23,914 nt of DNA from UBA7236 sp043727235 (GTDB lineage: Bacteria > Bacteroidota > Bacteroidia > Chitinophagales > BACL12): positions 1-23,914 of the forward strand of contig JAYSYX010000317.1 of NCBI GenBank assembly GCA_043727235.1, written 5' to 3'. This document shows positions 22,252-23,914 of the stretch, in pieces. Numbering within the stretch: position 1 is the first letter of the stretch; each line of letters begins with the position of its first letter. The notes beneath the pieces were generated by a model that was given only the letters and a program-made list of their open reading frames with translations, had not been told where the DNA came from and searched no databases. The position numbers and the translations under genes are program-made.

Positions 22252-23208
22252 GTGATAAATGTAGATTACACCAATCAGAAAGACACGCGTTCCGGTTTCG
22301 GCGCAGGTATGTCGGAATTAGGAAAGTTGAACCCGGAAGTAGTTGCCCTTTGTGCCGACCTGGTAGGTTCTTTAAAACTCGATGATTTTATAAAAAATCA
22401 CCCTGAACGTTTCTTCCAGTGCGGTATCGCTGAAGCAAATATGACTGGAATTGCTGCGGGACTAACAATTGGAGGCAAGATTCCCTTCGCCTGCACCTTT
22501 GCCAATTTCGCTACTGGTCGCGTTTACGACCAGATACGACAGTCGGTAGCCTATTCCAATAAAAATGTAAAGATCGCTGCTTCTCATGCCGGCGTTACAT
22601 TGGGGGAAGATGGCGCAACACATCAGATATTGGAAGATATAGGTTTGATGCAAATGTTGCCAAATTTCGTGGTTATCAACCCCTGTGATTATAATCAGAC
22701 AAAAGCTGCAACAATTGCAGCGGCTGAACATATCGGGCCCGTTTATCTTCGTTTCGGAAGACCAAAATGGCCTGTATTTTATCCATCCACCGAAAAATTT
22801 GAAATAGGAAAAGCCTGGAAAATTCAGGATGGAAAAGATATTTCCATTTTTGCAACAGGTCACCTGGTTATCAAAGCAATTGAAGCAGCAAAAATTTTGG
22901 AAGAAAAAGGTTACTCCGTCGATTTAATTAATATTCATACCATTAAACCTTTAGATGTTGATGCAGTCATACAGTCTGTTGCTAAAACGCGTTGTGTGGT
23001 AACTGCCGAGGAACACCAGATAATTGGTGGATTAGGAAGTGCAATTGCAAAAACAGTTAGTGAAAATACTCCTGCACCAATCGAATATGTAGGAGTTCAC
23101 GATAAATTCGGAGAAAGTGGAACTGCAGAACAATTGCTCACTAAATACGGAATGAGTACTCAACACGTAGTGGATGCCGCATTAAAAGTAATGCAGAGAA
23201 AGAATTGA
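22252..23208 (+). CDS. Transketolase, C-terminal subunit (split type)
   Basis: 318 aa with GTG start (22252), giving MINVDYTNQKDTRSGFGAGM; KDTRSGFG is the usual beginning of this half. Catalytic and cofactor parts are GIAEANMTGIAAGL with Glu61 (the Glu that activates the TPP pyrimidine), FANFATGRVYDQIRQS, and HAGVTLGEDGATHQ (112-125) with the active-site His. The C-terminal domain (IFATGHLVIKAIEAAKILEE...) forms the transketolase C fold. With the N-half at 15847-16692 it makes the active enzyme of the pentose phosphate pathway. It starts 11 bp after the second VWA gene on the same strand, so it may be co-transcribed with the VWA pair. No disabling changes were seen. Confidence 0.95.
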   Translation: MINVDYTNQKDTRSGFGAGMSELGKLNPEVVALCADLVGSLKLDDFIKNHPERFFQCGIAEANMTGIAAGLTIGGKIPFACTFANFATGRVYDQIRQSVAYSNKNVKIAASHAGVTLGEDGATHQILEDIGLMQMLPNFVVINPCDYNQTKAATIAAAEHIGPVYLRFGRPKWPVFYPSTEKFEIGKAWKIQDGKDISIFATGHLVIKAIEAAKILEEKGYSVDLINIHTIKPLDVDAVIQSVAKTRCVVTAEEHQIIGGLGSAIAKTVSENTPAPIEYVGVHDKFGESGTAEQLLTKYGMSTQHVVDAALKVMQRKN

Positions 23209-23234
23209 CACTTAAATAGTTTTTCTTCGTGAAA

Positions 23235-23258
23235 CCTTTGTGTCTTTGTGCCTTTGTG
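23235..23258. repeat. Three tandem 8-mers (CTTTGTG family)
   Basis: CCTTTGTG (23235), TCTTTGTG (23243), CCTTTGTG (23251), preceded by TTCGTGAAA. Similar CTTTGTGTCTTTGTGCC strings are remembered as recurring before Bacteroidota genes (not checked). TTTG here may serve as the -33 box of the sigma-factor promoter. Confidence 0.75.
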
Positions 23259-23273
23259 GCCTCTGTATTTTTG
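23245..23273 (+). promoter_or_regulatory. Candidate promoter of the ECF sigma gene
   Basis: TTTG (23245-23248), a 17-nt spacer and a perfect -7 TATTTTTG (23266-23273), ending 11 nt before ATG 23285. This rules against the in-frame GTG at 23240 as the start. Confidence 0.55.
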
Positions 23274-23284
23274 TCTTCGACCAC

Positions 23285-23836
23285 ATGACTGATAAAGAGA
23301 TCCTCCATCTATGTCTCAACGAAAAAACCAGGGATCTCGGTTTTAAACAACTCGTTTCTGTTTATTCCAAAAAAATTTATTGGCATGTTCGTCGCATGGT
23401 CACCGATCACGATGATGCAAATGATGTAGTGCAAAATTGTTTTATAAAAGCCTGGAAGGGATTACCAAATTTTAGAGAAGATAGTCAATTATTTACCTGG
23501 TTATATCGCATTGCAACAAATGAATCCATCACCTTTTTGCAAGACCGTTACAGAAAAAATAATGCAGGGGTTTCAATTGAATCCAACACCTACGCCGGCA
23601 GTCTCAAAGAGGAGGTGTGGATGGATGGGGAGACCTTAAAAGATAAGTTACAGTCGGCCATTGATACCCTTCCTGCAAAACAAAAACAGGTATTTATCAT
23701 GCGCTATTTTGAGGAGATGAAATACGAGGAAATGGAAGAAATATTGGGAACTTCCAGAGGAGCACTCAAAGCAAGTTTTCATCATGCCGTTAAGAAAATT
23801 GAGGTTATTTTGAAGGAGGGATTAAACTTTGGGTGA
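23285..23836 (+). CDS. ECF-type RNA polymerase sigma factor (RpoE-like)
   Basis: 183 aa from ATG 23285; the frame is open to a GTG at 23240 but that lies upstream of the likely -7 element. Region 2 spans ~20-90: SVYSKKIYWHVRRMVTDHDD then DVVQNCFIKAWKGL (core RNA polymerase and -10 contacts), followed by LFTWLYRIATNESITFLQ. Region 4 (~121-173) has IDTLPAKQKQVFIMRYFEEM and the helix-turn-helix MKYEEMEEILGTSRGALKAS. No anti-sigma gene is visible before the window ends, though one could follow. It fits the group 4 sigma factors found in many copies in Bacteroidota; its target promoters cannot be told from the sequence. Confidence 0.93.
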   Translation: MTDKEILHLCLNEKTRDLGFKQLVSVYSKKIYWHVRRMVTDHDDANDVVQNCFIKAWKGLPNFREDSQLFTWLYRIATNESITFLQDRYRKNNAGVSIESNTYAGSLKEEVWMDGETLKDKLQSAIDTLPAKQKQVFIMRYFEEMKYEEMEEILGTSRGALKASFHHAVKKIEVILKEGLNFG

Positions 23837-23914
23837 AGAGGGGAGTCATAGGGGAGAGGGGTGAATGGTGAGTGGCAGTGGTGAGTGGGGGAGGCGTAGG
23901 TGTTGAATTTTGAT
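23837..23914. other. Start of another GTGAGTGG word repeat region
   Basis: After the sigma gene stop the sequence (AGAGGGGAGTCATAGGGG, then GGTGAATGGTGAGTGGC) uses the same GTGAGTGG/GTGAATGG words as the start of the 16693-17282 field. It is cut by the window edge. Confidence 0.5.

Noticed and set aside
22462..22863. 133-codon minus-strand open frame
   Set aside because: It is antisense to catalytic transketolase C motifs and has no family likeness.

Overview
The window reads as a piece of an AT-rich Bacteroidota chromosome, probably an uncultured member of the Chitinophagales/Saprospirales side of the phylum. The evidence is three secreted proteins with type IX secretion (T9SS) C-terminal sorting tails, Bacteroidota-restricted families (a DUF5606-like protein, DUF6089-like outer-membrane barrels, a choice-of-anchor V/Reeler-type protein), absence of clear Shine-Dalgarno sequences, and repeated matches to the Bacteroidota -7 promoter element TAnnTTTG just upstream of starts. 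Family names are from recognition of the translated sequence; no database search was possible.

Layout. Positions 1-1387 (minus) hold a nearly complete T9SS-exported protein with a split dockerin pair and a cohesin-like domain; its last few residues lie outside the window. A divergent 474-487 aa helical protein of unknown function (plus) overlaps tail-to-tail with a minus-strand operon: TM2/OB-fold membrane protein, recR, and a glycosyltransferase fused to a degenerate sugar-phosphate-transferase-like module. From 6.6 to 8.6 kb there are two tandem paralogous outer-membrane barrels, followed by a strong terminator and a highly structured 440-bp intergenic region with two adjacent long hairpins, one attC-like. 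Then comes a compact operon of a sodium:solute symporter, a LOG-family nucleotide hydrolase and a BCP peroxiredoxin. A Reeler-like T9SS protein and the DUF5606 gene converge on a bidirectional terminator, and uvrB follows.

From 15.4 kb on the character changes. Long non-coding stretches carry short-word and hairpin repeats, including a perfect 78-bp direct repeat, four copies of a CTTCGCTAAAGC hairpin, two diverged ~65-bp units and a perfect 60-bp palindrome. A split transketolase has its N-terminal half at 15.8-16.7 kb and its C-terminal half at 22.3-23.2 kb, with 5.6 kb between them. That gap holds the repeat field, a three-repeat T9SS surface protein and two tandem secreted von Willebrand A (VWA) proteins; the second VWA gene and the transketolase C half are only 11 bp apart. 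The window ends with an ECF sigma factor whose candidate promoter lies inside a CTTTGTG repeat.

Themes are cell-surface and export biology (T9SS cargo, barrels, VWA proteins, polysaccharide synthesis) mixed with housekeeping genes (recR, uvrB, transketolase, peroxiredoxin). No phage, IS transposase, CRISPR array, rRNA or tRNA was seen. The strongest candidates for something unusual are the VWA pair lodged between the transketolase halves, the glycosyltransferase fusion, the dockerin-cohesin protein, and the palindromic and attC-like structures.
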